64,000 bases of DNA, from the NCBI GenBank assembly GCA_022818135.1, contig JAFMSR010000015.1, forward strand, positions 18,614,132 through 18,678,131, in the 5' to 3' direction. Below the pieces are notes generated by a model. It was not told where the DNA came from. It worked only from the letters and a program-made list of their open reading frames with translations, and searched no databases. The DNA comes from Saxidomus purpurata (Eukaryota > Mollusca > Bivalvia > Venerida > Veneridae). Below, piece by piece: positions 35,901 to 48,100 of the stretch. Within the stretch, counting starts at the first letter, position 1. Each line of letters begins with the position of its first letter. A program made the translations under genes and the position numbers.

Positions 35901-38887
35901 GGCCGTTTCGGTTGTCACAAATATAAATCAAGCATAAAAATGACAAAGGTAACCTATTTCAACCTCGCAACTGTTTATATTGTGAAAACTATTGATGTTT
36001 ACTTTCTAGATCTAGGTCAGAATCTTGCACGATAGATTGTGCTAAAATAGAAATCGTCTACAGATTCTGAACTTTGTCGTCCTAATTTATCTCGCATGCT
36101 TTTCCAACCTTAGAGGTTATGCATCTCTTAGGTAATGTTTTGTTTGCAAAAGTGAAACAAATTTAACCGGGTTAATTTGATTACATTTATATTAACGACT
36201 TAAACAGTATGACAAATCTAATACATAACAGATACATGTAGTCAAAAAATAGAATAAAACAAATTCACTAATACATGATACGTTTTGTTTGTCGTTAACT
36301 GAACAGATACAATGACCAACTCGATTATCATATTTCTCCTCGTAACTCAGGTAAATGTATATGTATTTGCTGCATCATCATACTTATTGACAAGAATTAT
36401 TTTTATAAAAGGTACATGGTCATAGTATCCAATGACTTCTTCTGTCATGTACGTTTATATGCACTGCTGTATGTCATTGTTATAGTCTCATTCAGACACA
36501 GTATTCACTGAATCTTTTCCTCCAATGTCCAAAAGATACGTAGTTATTTGTAAAAATAATTATATTTGTGTCTCTAACATGCCAGGCACACTGCTTTCAC
36601 CAGAGTGCAGTTAGATATCAATTATATTTAGCACAGTCATCTTAAAAACAAACTACAAACTTCAGACTGTGGGATTCACTATAAAAGAGACCCTACCAGG
36701 CAGTTTATTTCAACGACAATATCAGGAATAACTGGCTTGAACACCTATACTATTGATCAATGTGAATAAACTTGTATTACATGTGTCGGTTTATCATATA
36801 TGTCTACTAAAATCACTCGATCACAATGTATAACTGAAAAGAAGAGTTGATATATGAAGAAATACTAAGCTGACTTTTTATAAGACTTAGCCTAGTGAAG
36901 AGTACTTTAACCGTGCTGAATGTCCCTGTGCCGCCGCCCACGTATTTTGCCACACAGTCTTTATCAAAATATTTGAAGAACATGAAGACTTTTCCTGTCA
37001 AGATCAGATGTCAAGCGATAAAATACTAACCCAGTATGTTTTCAGTATTTATCAAACTTACCGCAGATAAGCCATGCGAGATTGAACAGGAAACCAATGA
37101 CCCCGCAGACAGTTGCACAAGGATTGCTTTCACTTTCGTCGTTGTTTTGTCTCCCTAATCCACCGAATAAAATGGGAGCGCATCCACTCACTATCAGCCA
37201 TATTGGAATCAAGTCCTCAATACTGCAGTCATGTAAATGAATAGCCCCTGAAGAAATACAAAACAGGGAATGCTCAATTTCTTATATCTTTGTTTCAACA
37301 GTCATTCAGTTATCAAAAAGCTTGCAGTTTACCTAACCACCGCTCCTTGGAAGTTCCAGCACTTACGTCTCGCATATAAGGAAAGACAGGTGGCAAGTCG
37401 AGCTCGAAACCATGACTCTCATTATTTGTATTAAAATATCAAACCGGTTTTAGTAACTTTATCATGTCTGAATGTGTTTAAAAATAGCTTAATACTTAAT
37501 ATCAATCTTTCCAATAGTGTGATGCTGCTTATATAATTCTTCTTTTCGTTATTTTAAGAAGACTTTGCAGACCTAAACCAAACATTGCAGTTCATGACGT
37601 CACACAACAATGCGATAGGCTTAAAGAAGAAACCCTCAAACCGGTTGGTCCTTTATCGTTGGTACCAGGGGTTAGTTATTTAAGGTTTCGGAGGATAGTG
37701 CAAGATACAGAAAGCGTCCCAATTCTAGAGACACCCTTGGTTCTTATACATGCCAGGTGTATAGCATCCATACATGGGACCTCGGTTGTATTTGTCATCC
37801 GAAAGACTGTTAGTAATTTAAGTTGGTCATCCCCGGGAATCGAACCCGCTACCCCGAGATTACAAGTCTCGTGCTCTACCGATTGAGCTAACCGGGCTGA
37901 CTCACAAGCAGCTAGCTCTCAGATCTTAGTTAAAAAACAAGGTTCTTCGAAATGTCGGAAATTAATATTTTTTAGAACGCAATACATGTATCAAATAAAA
38001 AGGTTTATAAATCCCTATCCCTTATATTTATATAGCCATTCTAATACGTTTACAGTTAAAGTATATTATTTCGGACAAATCAATTTGTTTAACCGAAAAT
38101 TGTGAACGAGCAGCTTAATTAAACTGAGCATACGAGCTGTATCACAATAAAACATAGCAAAATGTAACACAGTGAGCATGTTTTATCAAAAGACAGAGTA
38201 CACTATCCTACGTACCCATGACAATCTTAGCTATACCAAGCCCTGCCAACCCGATGACTATTAAAACGACGAAGCAACAACATGCTGAAAATAAACAAAT
38301 GCATAATTATACATGAATTTATTGCTATCAAGTCCTCAATAATACAATTCTCAGAGTTCGCCAAGCCCTTAGAAACGGAGCAGTAGTATCTACCTTGTAC
38401 AGTAATTCATAATTCAAATTAAGCTGCATGAAAAATTCGGATGGGATACTTTTTTAAGGTATTCATGTTACATAGAATATAGAATTTAGGTTTTGCAGCT
38501 ACTTTTGACTTAACTCCATAAAAATGTCCTGGATTTCTAACCAGTACTTATGCAACAGACGCGATCTTACTCTCCATCCCTCAACATAAGCATCACTTTT
38601 TTCCGAATGCTATCGCTATCTTATGCCTGGTAAAGTTCAGGGCCTTTTCATTTACTACATGTCCACGTACAGCTGCCTCAAGGGGATAGAACATTAATTT
38701 TATTGTACATGTCAATTTCATCAAGTTGATAGTAACATCTACAGAAACATTTGTATTTTACTTTAAGCTGCAACATGTATATTTACATGTAGAGTTATTA
38801 AACATAAAAGTTGTATATAATATCAGACTAACCTGCAGCGCCACATGCCATACAACACTCGGCACCCCCATCCTTGCCTTTGCCCAT
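32932..38887 (-). CDS. TMEM272-like four-pass membrane protein, copy B
   Basis: Coding exons on the minus strand, 38833-38887, 38216-38284, 37062-37247 and 32932-33146, join in phase with GT-AG introns to give 174 residues. Exon lengths and phases equal those of copy A except exon 4, where the stop shifts and adds GSG after the last lysine. Exon 3 encodes exactly the same protein as copy A. Exon 1 differs at four residues, exon 2 has several conservative changes in the first membrane segment (for example A-C-C-C-F-V-V), and exon 4 has six replacements. The N-V-T sequon and all cysteines after residue 40 are kept. Intron 3 is about 3.9 kb, against 0.67 kb in copy A, because of insertions. The frame is open and splice sites are intact, so the gene looks functional. 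Membrane topology and the family call are as for copy A; function unknown. Confidence 0.83.
33147..37061. other. Expanded intron 3 of copy B
   Basis: Only about 0.7 kb of this intron aligns with block A. The extra DNA falls at roughly 33165-34295, 34356-35795 and 36052-36700. The first piece holds a perfect 16-bp palindrome, TTGGGTGCGCACCCAA, at 33822-33837. The second holds two overlapping frames near 34819-35115 without recognisable domains. The third holds a short ATG-led hydrophobic frame at 36311 that ends at a donor-like GTAAAT. No complete gene or transposon can be outlined in any of them. Confidence 0.6.
37640..37897 (-). mobile_element. tRNA-derived SINE with Meta-like domain
   Basis: The head at 37826-37897, read on the minus strand, is tRNA-Thr-like. 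It has the D arm GCTCAATCGGTAGAGC, an anticodon arm CGAGACTTGTAATCTCG with TGT in the anticodon place, and a T arm with GGGTTCGATTCCCG. The acceptor stem does not pair, so this is not a working tRNA. The body contains ACCGAGGTCCCATGTAT and AAGAACC, which recall the conserved central domain of MetaSINEs; that is from memory. It lies in intron 2 of copy B and is absent from block A. Confidence 0.85.
37908..38116. mobile_element. Deleted MITE relic in intron 2 of copy B
   Basis: The ends GCAGCTAGCTCTCAG and GAACGAGCAGC and the inner block AAGGTTCTTCGAAATGTCGG match the relic in copy A (21386-21757). About 160 bases of the centre are missing. It is shared with copy A, so it predates the duplication. 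The SINE head ends 10 bases to its left. Confidence 0.85.
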
Positions 38888-39271
38888 TTTTAGTCCGTTA
38901 CCGTATTTTACTGTGAAATGCAGTAAATATATCTACAAAAAAAGAACGACAGCAATAAATATAATATCCGTAATCAGTCGTTATCGTTGAACGTGGGAGC
39001 ACAAACAGTTTCGACGAAATACAAAGTAGTTTATTTTGCAATAAATATGCAAACCACAAACACACCTTTTATTTTAAAGTAAGAAAATGTTACGAAATCT
39101 TAAATTTCTGAACCGTAAGTTTATCTTTGTGATAAATAAACACTATGTCCAACCTGATTAAAACCGTCTCATTATAAACGCTTCGCTAGACTTACTTCAG
39201 GGAGATCTGACACTATAGTAAAACCTCGATAACTCGAGCATCGAGTTGACTCTATGTAAAAAGCCAGTGCT

Positions 39272-40260
39272 AAATGACGTGCCCCTTTTAGCCATTTGTT
39301 TTTCTAAAATACACCTACATGAGACAGACACTTGCTTTAAAATGCCGTTTTTGATGCATCTCGCTGGTTGCTTAATGAAGACAGGTTTGGCGGTATCTCA
39401 AAAATGTCTATGTAAACATATAGCAACGATATTAAAGATTTTAAAAGTATTTTAGCTCCGGTAATCTGAATTTAACTGAAGTTCTAATGTTTTACTAAGT
39501 CGGGTCCGGAGGTCCTGTTCTTTTACTTATGTATCTTTATATTAAACCCGACTTTGCAAATAAAAATAACTTCACTTGACTTCATATTAGTTAAGTATGA
39601 TTTCTTGCTGAGCAAAATGACGTGCCCCTTTTGGCCATTTGTTTTTCTAAAATACACCTACATGAGACAGACACTTGCTTTGAAATGCCGTTTTTGATGC
39701 ATCTCGCTGGTTGCTTAATGAAGACAGGTTTGGCGGTATCTCAAAAATGTCTATGTAAACATATAGCAACGATATTAAAGATTTAGTCATGGAAAAATAC
39801 ATTATGGACATGTTTCAAAATAATTTAAAATTTGGGAAATTTTTTTTATCGAATCGATGAAACCATCCTATATTTTATACGTTTCTACCTTGAATACATT
39901 ATCATCTTGCATAATGTTAACTTTCCACCTGACGGTGTTGTTTTAAAGTCAAGTTGTTGTTATTGATCCTACAGATGTTCACAACATTGAAATTAATTTA
40001 CTCTCTGTTTATTGCACTGATGTTTTTATTTTCTTAAAAAACTATTTCACAGAGTAAAGAAAAAGCAAGAAAACTAGCCCTGGGCTTACAAAAGTATTTT
40101 AGCTCCGGTAATCTGAATTTAACTGAAGTTCTAATGTTTTACTAAGTCGGATCCGGAGGTCCTGTTCTTTTACTTATGTATCTTTATATTAAACCCGACT
40201 TTGCAAATAAAAATAACTTCACTTGACTTCATATTAGTTAAGTATGATTTCTTGCTGAGC
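39272..40260. repeat. Local tandem duplication, one copy internally deleted
   Basis: 39272-39444 is nearly identical to 39615-39787, and 39445-39613 is nearly identical to 40090-40260. The first copy thus lacks the 300 bases between 39788 and 40089. Both copies carry the block TTTGCAAATAAAAATAACTT. The high identity suggests a recent event. It lies about 0.4-1.4 kb upstream of copy B. Confidence 0.9.
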
Positions 40261-40313
40261 ATGAGATTGTGCTAAAGATTTTTTTATTCATTTATGCTGA
40301 TAGATATGTACTA

Positions 40314-43300
40314 CAACGCGTTGCAGTTGGCTTTTCCCGTACGCTGTTTTTAGAAATCAATCTAGTTACAATCTTATGTCAAACAAAGGCGAGTCTAGAA
40401 CTATTAATAGAGCATGTATATATCGGTTAACTCCTCCCCTCCTCTCTTTCAATGGCAAGGCCAAATACGGGCGCATGCGATCAGTCTTTATTTGATTCTG
40501 ACGTCACGTTCTGCCTATACCGCATTCTTGCACTCACATGGAAAGGAAAAAATTAAAGTCATGACAGAATCAATGTCGAATATTGTAGATATTAATGTGC
40601 TCTTGAATTACAACGGAGAAGCCAGATGGAACTTTCTCCAAACTTTTCGACATGGACTATGAAAGTTTAATTGCGTACCTCCGCGAGTAGCCCAACTAAT
40701 TGTGCGCAAGAGCTTTTTGCTATATACGATGGCCGCCCTTAGCAAAGACAGACTAGATGTAACGTCAGTTGTAAAATGGGTCTGTCTTGCTGTCGAAATA
40801 TTGAAGCTAATCCACGAGGAAATAGGGGGCCTACATGTACATACAAAAAATAGAAAAACATAAACAGCGCGCTCTCAAAATTTAAAGTTTTTCCCAAAAC
40901 TGCAAATAGATCTAGAGGGTCTCGGCTAGACTGGCATCAGTCATTAGAGTCCTCATGTCTTTTCTGAACATTTTACAACATCTCCACAATTTCTCCTTCC
41001 CTTGACTCTGTTGAGATGAGCTTTGATTCAGACAAATTTTTGATAGAGATATTTTCTTAAAAGAGAAAAAGGCTTCAAGAAAAAAAAGGCCTCTCAATCT
41101 CAACAGACTTTTACAAGTCTAGGTCTCGGCGTAAACATGACTTTCGTACATTATTTATTCGTTTCTCATTTTCCCCTCAAAATGTCGGCTTGCCTGCGGA
41201 CAAACGGGGACAGAAAAATCCGCTTGTCCGACGGCAAAAATCTCGTGTCAGACTAGTCAGACATAGGAATTCCACAGCCCTGCTTTACTATCGGTTAGAC
41301 ATATACAGCAGCACTCCACCAACATAATCGTCACATAAAACTTGTTTTTGTTTATTTTAAGTATAAGTAATATGCACAAGTTCTCGTATACGTACAAATT
41401 ACTATATACATTACTATACATTACTACAAGTATACATTAAATGTCTTTCCGAGAACTTTTTGTGAGTTCACCGTCTCGCGTGCATGTGAGTTAATCATAT
41501 GTCCTAGAACTATACTAATGATTATCATTATTCTTGATATGTATATAACCATTAACACTGGAAATAAATTAGTCATGTCTGCCGTTTCATTTTTATGTCC
41601 ATAAGTATATCCATGATTTATTAGTCTAAGATTAGTTTGTACATTTTACTTCAGTGACACTGACGACACAGCGGTCAGTGCAAAACAAAATGTTTGACTC
41701 CCGCAGATTCTTTAAATGTTTTCTTTATCATTGGTCGAATGTTTCTGCACCCAAATGTGAACAAATGCCTAAAAATTGTAGTTTAAGAGTTACAACAATG
41801 TTTTGAGTAATCGTGCAACTCTGAAGTCATGTGTCCAATATTTCGTTCATGCGTTCACCGGGTTGTAAATTGCATCGGTCAGGGTAGCCTAATTAATTTG
41901 GCGTTTCAGTGTGACCCCTTTTACATATCTGATATTTTATAACTGTCACACCTTTACGGAAGGTGGACAACTGTAAAATGTCAACCTGTAAAATCTGTTT
42001 GCCTTCGAAGTGGAAATAGTGAGACTACGGTCAGGGTGCAATATTCTACACTCATCTTGCAAACTGTAACAGTTTACTGTTAGACATCTTTATACACTTT
42101 ATGGGTTGACATATAAAAGAATTGAAATACATGTAAATATATGAGATAAAATACAATAAATTACATAATCGTCAATAAACTACTGGTCCGACTGTCATGT
42201 CTGCCGTTTCATTTTTATGTCCAAAGTAACTACGTCTCTGTTCATTGGTTTGCATTTTTTCTCAGACTCGACACCCCGACCCCACTCCGAAGATTGAAGG
42301 AAGGGAGAAACCATTGACTTTGAAAGTAAAAACAAAGTTCATAAGCGGAAATATCCGTGTTCACTGTCTGCAGCATAGAGAGGAAACTTGGTTGTGATAA
42401 CACAGCAGAAAACGTCCGTAAATTCGCTTGTATACAAGTTAAGATTTTGACAGGCAAGCATTTTCAGATGCACGTGATATGTCAGTAGAATACGACACTA
42501 GATACTAGTATGTTGGTAGAATAGGGCACTATATACGAGTATGTCAGTAGAATACGACACTTCTTATTTAGCCCATGACCTTGTTTTTGTGGTGACGCTT
42601 TGAGAATTTTTTTGCGAAATAAAGGTTCATAGTTCCAGTACTGCCGAAGACAAACACATTTTTTCTGGTTTACAAGATACGTGCTGCGAAATCAGTTATC
42701 GATGTACTCAAATATTGATAATTTCGTAAATTTAGTTGGTTTCGTTGACATTTTGTATGAGAAACAGACTGAAAATGCATTTTATGAAAATGGAGCATTA
42801 CATTAAATGTTTGTTCACCAGACGTCATTATGAATTATGTAAAGTTCCGCGAACATAATCTATATGTATTTTAATTCATACACTTACGACGGACGTGTAC
42901 TAACGACGGGTAGATCTACACCTCTATTTCGGTGATTTTAAATGGGACTCTTCCTTTGTAGTACACTTATATTAAATGCAATGAATGATACCGTAGCTCA
43001 ATCACTGTAATTAAAAGAGATCTCGTTTAAAGAAATATTAAACAACATTTTAGATAAAATAGTCTAGATCTATATAAATTCTCTCGAAGGCACTCCAAAA
43101 TACGCGAAGAAACCTACATGATGTATATTCAACCTTACTAAAAACTGATTGCCACTTGCATGAAGATCGTCCAGTAGCTTACCATGCGAGTTTTTGGGCG
43201 GAGCAAATTGACGACGTGAGTAAGAAGCTGAACGCTCGCACTTAAATGTACTTGAATGGGGAGGAGTTAACCTATAAACTAGCTCTAATAATAGTTTCAA

Positions 43301-43356
43301 ATTCGCGCTTTGAGTGACGTAAGATTATAACGGTATTGATTGCCAAGATAGTGTTG
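40314..43356. mobile_element. 3 kb non-autonomous element with long inverted ends, TA-flanked
   Basis: The left end begins CAACGCGTTGCAG and the right end closes with GTTG; TA lies outside both (40312-40313 and 43357-43358). The ends are inverted over about 130 bases with gaps. For example, left AGTCTAGAACTATTAATAGA pairs with right CTCTAATAATAGTTTCAAAT, and both ends have GTTAACTCCTCCCC or its complement. Block A has the empty site at 24014-24022. The block TCATGTCTGCCGTTTCATTT occurs twice inside (41574 and 42194). Short frames (40414-40662 plus; 40912-41103 and 42242-42457 minus) show no transposase domain. Confidence 0.85.
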
Positions 43357-45199
43357 TATTTACGTACTAAAACTATAAAGCCATTCCAGAAAGACTGCAA
43401 ACGCAAGCATATTTTATTGAATTTTTTAACCGATTAAATGGTGCCTTACAGAGTAAACTTCTCGATTAAAAAATGTTACACTTCATTGGCGTTTACCAAA
43501 GTTACCAACTTCAGGTCAAAAGCGAGCTTTACACGACTGCGCTGGAAAACGAAAAAAGATGAAACTACAAACACCACAACAGCCAAATAAATCTCCTGAA
43601 GGCACCTATTTGATATGTAATTAGTGTCTAAAGAATGATTCTTTTTTCTGTATTAAATTCAAACATGTACAAACCAATCAGTCGGAGCATTTTTTCAAGG
43701 TAGACAATTTTACAGATAAGACAGCATTTTAGCTGGAGTAGTCTGAATAATAAGTAGGTGCTGGTGCTGGCGTTACAACTTTGTTGAGACCATACCATCT
43801 ATTCTCATAACTCTGGCTTGTATTTTGACAAGCTCTTTTGTAATTTTTGAATTGGGACTTCATATGGGTCCGCTGGGTCACAAAACAAGATCATACAAGT
43901 CGTAAGTCTAGCTCTAAAGCTTAGTCATGGACTGAAACTTCATTCTGAAGGTCTTTGTATTTCATTGTATTTACCTATGGAAAGAGGCAATTCTATGGTT
44001 TAGAGCCAGAAACTCGAATAGTCGAACCTGTTCTATTAATTCTTAAAGATGTTCGATACCGTATTTTCGGTGACATGTTACTTAATTTTATCATAAAAAA
44101 TATTTTCTTTTCAGTGCTTCGTCAATAGATAAGAACGCAAACCAAATTTTGAATAAAACGGTTCTCTCTAGATCGTTTTTTTCTTGTTTTCTCAAAATAG
44201 GATATTTGCACTTACAAGAGCGCCGACATGTAAGATAACGAACACAGCATGAGACATGCACTACCGATAATGCTCAAGTGTGTTACGACACATTAAGTTT
44301 CCTCTCAAGTACTTTCATATCATTGTCAAGTACATGTACATGCATATACATGTATGTATGACAAAACTTACAGCAGGATGTTATTTTTAATGGATTTAAA
44401 GTTCATCGGGTTTCTTTTCTTTTCATTGAGATAATTCAAAATTGCATGAATCTAGCAGTTTCGAGTTCGACCCTTACGTGGCAATACGTTACGATGAACA
44501 CGCCCTCTAGGCATAGTGGTTCGAGGGCCCTTATGACCAGTTCACACGGTTTAAGAGTTTTGTCAAAGTCAAAAAAAGTGTCTGTTTACATGGTACAATT
44601 TTTTTAATTTCTTATTGGAGGAGATTACATAAAAAGACGAGTATTGTTTTTTCGACATTGAGAAATTACCCAAAAAGTCTGGTTTGAGAGGAGAGGTCAA
44701 TATCATGTTTACAACACACTGCTTACAAGCTTACTTAGCAAGGATAACACATTGATTATAAGCAAATTATTTAAGAATGCAAAATACTTGTACTTTAGAA
44801 TGAACAGGTTTATTCTCATTTACCAACTTCTTGATAAGCCAAACCAAAATACTGAGAAATGTACAGTAACATTCAATTTCTTTGAATTTCACATAATTTT
44901 ACGACCATTTTCATATATGTGACTTTTTCACATTTTGTGGTCCTACAAATGACAGCCATTCTAGTATACGATTGAAAATTTAAACAAAGGTTTTCTTAAT
45001 TGGTTAGTTCATGAAATTACGCAAAAAGAACACCAAAGTTCATCAATTATTTTGGAAAACAGGATGGTTTTCAAGGATAACCAGTAGCACAATGTTGATT
45101 CATATGTTATAATTTGAACTCCGTTAAAACAAACAAAGGTATAAGGTTTCGAAAACAAAAGTTACGTACACTGAAAATTTTAGCCAAGTTTCTAAGATG

Positions 45200-48100
45200 T
45201 TGCTTCAGTCTGACCAAAAGAAACAGTATCTGAATAGATAGCTTCACCGATTATGTGGAAACCCCTGATTTTATTAGTTATATTATTAGCTATATTATTG
45301 CCATTAACTATTGGTCAATGTTTTGAACGCTGGCCAATGGTTTTTGAATTGCTTCCAACTGGGATTCCAGCGTTTAAATTTATACCACATCAGTTACCCG
45401 TGGGTCTTAACTGGTACACGAAAACAAAATATAGTCAATCAATCAATGTTTATGAAAAAAGAATTTCCAGATTATCATCAACTTTAGCCATACCACAGAA
45501 ACAAAAGCAAACGAAATTAAAAATCATAATAACAAAATTTGGTTTCAACACTTCTATTACCCTGATGCTGGGTATATACCTAGTATAACACTTTCTTCGC
45601 GCTTTAAATTTAGTCGGTTGCTTTATAAATTATAAAGTGAGCACTTCCAAGAAAAGCTTCTTCCGTTTTCAGCTTATTATGATCATTATGTGTACTTTTA
45701 AAATAGCTCTCCTTTATTCAACGAAACTTGTCTTCACACGAAATTAGATCATCGATATCAATACAAAAATCAGTCATGAAGTCTTGACACCGTTGTATAT
45801 CGTGGTGATTAGATGCCTAGATAAGCTAGATATTTTGAATAACTGAAGAATTACACAGTCTTTGGACACGAAAAGTTAGTTAGTTGAGGAAAATTATCAA
45901 GTATCTCAAAGGTCGTAAACATTAAAAGCCCACCGACGGAAGACTGTGTCTGGTACTGTTTATTCCCTAGACCTTTATTAAGGTAAAGCCCGCACCCTCT
46001 TGAAAAACGGAGTGAAATGTGGTTGAAACTTTCGTTAAAACCATAAACTTGGAAACTTGGTCGCAATAGTGGCAAGGAAATGTTCTTACATTAACATAAC
46101 ACATAGAATTAAACACGCATGAAATATTTACACACTTTAAAGCAACAGGAGTAATATTGAGTCATGTTGTATGTAGCATAATACTTTTCATTACTTTTGC
46201 ACCATGTATATTCTCATTGTGATTAAATAAAGGTCATACCCTCGCGACCGTTAACGACTGACAGCTTTGGCCAATTTTGAAGCTCAAACAATACTTTGTA
46301 GTGCCACAGGCGAATACTTTTGCGTATTAGTGTACAGTATGTAATTCATATTAGTACAAAATTGTTTCTTTTTCCATATGCATAATAAATGAATTTAAAT
46401 TTGTTTATGTGAAAACAATGTTAAACTCTTATTCCAAACAAGAATTTCAATAACATAAATATTTAAATTACATTAAGGTTTGTTACCTTTTACTCCTTTG
46501 TATAACTATAAAAAAATACTCCACAACAGTAATTCTAGTTTCTTTTTCGCTATTGCGTGTTTGGTTTTCTGTATTGCTCCAAAATTGGCAATGAATCACA
46601 CGTGACAATTACGTAATATTAATCATTCTTTTCCATGTTTTCTCGTTACAGAACTTAAACTCTACAATTGTTTTCATACGAAGAATTATAAGTATTTACC
46701 TAAGAATAAAGCTCTCTTAACATTAAGGAAACATAAAATTAATCCATCAACTTCTTATCTACTTTCGTTTTTGTTATAAAACTGTTTCTTCTTAACTTCC
46801 CCCAACGGTGCAGCCCAGTTAATCAGAATATTGTTACAAAAAGCAATTCATTATAGTCCCGGCCGATAGGATTCCTCCCTGGGTGAACTGGCCAAGACTC
46901 CTGACAGGCGTAGGTTGAAGAGACAGATCCTAGCTCTTACGAATACCTCTTTTACGTGTTCGATGTACAGCACCTATACAACTCTGGATTTCTAATATTA
47001 TAGGACAAGTTCATGTGTCCATTTATTTCCATAAAATTTCATGTATTTGGTTTTGCTCAGGTGACTGCAATATTCGGTCAGTGTTGTCAAAGATTATGAT
47101 TATTTAACAAACTTGTGTAGATAGGTATGCGATATTGCAGACCAGACACGCGTTGCCAGCGTTCATTAGTGCTTGAACCACTTTGCCTCGTGTTTTCTTT
47201 ATTTGGTTTCATAACGCAGTAGAAGATAATTTTTTGTAAAATACTCGGAAAAAATATGTATAAAAAGACTGCCAAGTAATTAATGTACATGTATATTTTA
47301 GTATACTAAGGAGTTACTCTCAAGTCCGCTTCCTCTAAAAAACAGGACTGGTGTCTGATGAGGAGGTACGGTCGTGATCCAATTCTTTAAAAAATACAAA
47401 AAAAATGCATAAGGAGGATCATTTACTCTAGATTGATCAGGGATGTCGTGAATTTTGCACTCGGACCCTTGCGCGCCTCGTATGATGTGTACGATCAAGC
47501 TCAAAGGTTTCGGTAACATTGTCCGCCAGTCCCGTCTGTTAACTTTACATGTATGTAGGAAAAGTTTACAAGATCCCTTTGCTTAAGCCGAATATAACAT
47601 TGCTGTTACATTAATGTTACACTGGACTATCCTCACTAATGTACTATTACGCATTTGACAATATGTATTTACTGAGCGTCTTTTACTTACGTATCATGTA
47701 ATATGATAAAGCTATTATTTTATCAGAAATCGTCTTGCCGTGAGACAAGGAAGTTAAAGTTTATCGTAAAACCCACCTCACACACGTGAGGAAAAAACTA
47801 TTGCACTTTATTCCACATCTACACGGTCGATCAAATAGAAAGAAATCAGTTTTGATTTTCTAAAAACGAGGCTACACCATATATTTAAAGTCCCAGGATC
47901 TTTTTTAATATTTTCATAGTTTGAAATTTATATTCTGATAGTTCTATTCACTCTAAAACAATGTTGACATATTCATTTGTTTGTATTGAAGTAGCTTTTT
48001 CAAAAAAAGAGTTACCAGGAAGCCTTTGTTATTTTTTGCAATATCATTGAACACAATACTGCTCTATATTTCTAGCATGTACATTGATTTAAGTTATGAC

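Larger units (their letters stand above)
30516..45190. repeat. Segmental duplication, block B
   Basis: Direct-repeat partner of block A and nearly twice as long because of later insertions. These include a MITE at 30842-31073, a repeat at 32349-32653, three insertions in intron 3 (about 33165-34295, 34356-35795 and 36052-36700), a SINE at 37640-37897 and a 3 kb element at 40314-43356. A local tandem duplication lies at 39272-40260. It carries the second membrane-protein gene intact. Confidence 0.9.

Noticed and set aside
36311..36352. Short ATG-led hydrophobic frame ending at a donor-like GTAAAT
   Set aside because: Thirteen codons are too few to separate a signal-peptide exon from chance, and no following exon was found.
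37826..37897. A tRNA-Thr(TGT) gene on the minus strand
   Set aside because: D, anticodon and T arms look good, but the acceptor stem (GCCCGGT against GGATGAC) does not pair, and the sequence continues into a SINE body. It is annotated as part of a SINE.
40912..41103. 63-codon minus-strand frame in the 3 kb element
   Set aside because: It has a coding-like composition for about 40 residues but no recognised transposase domain; left as part of the element.
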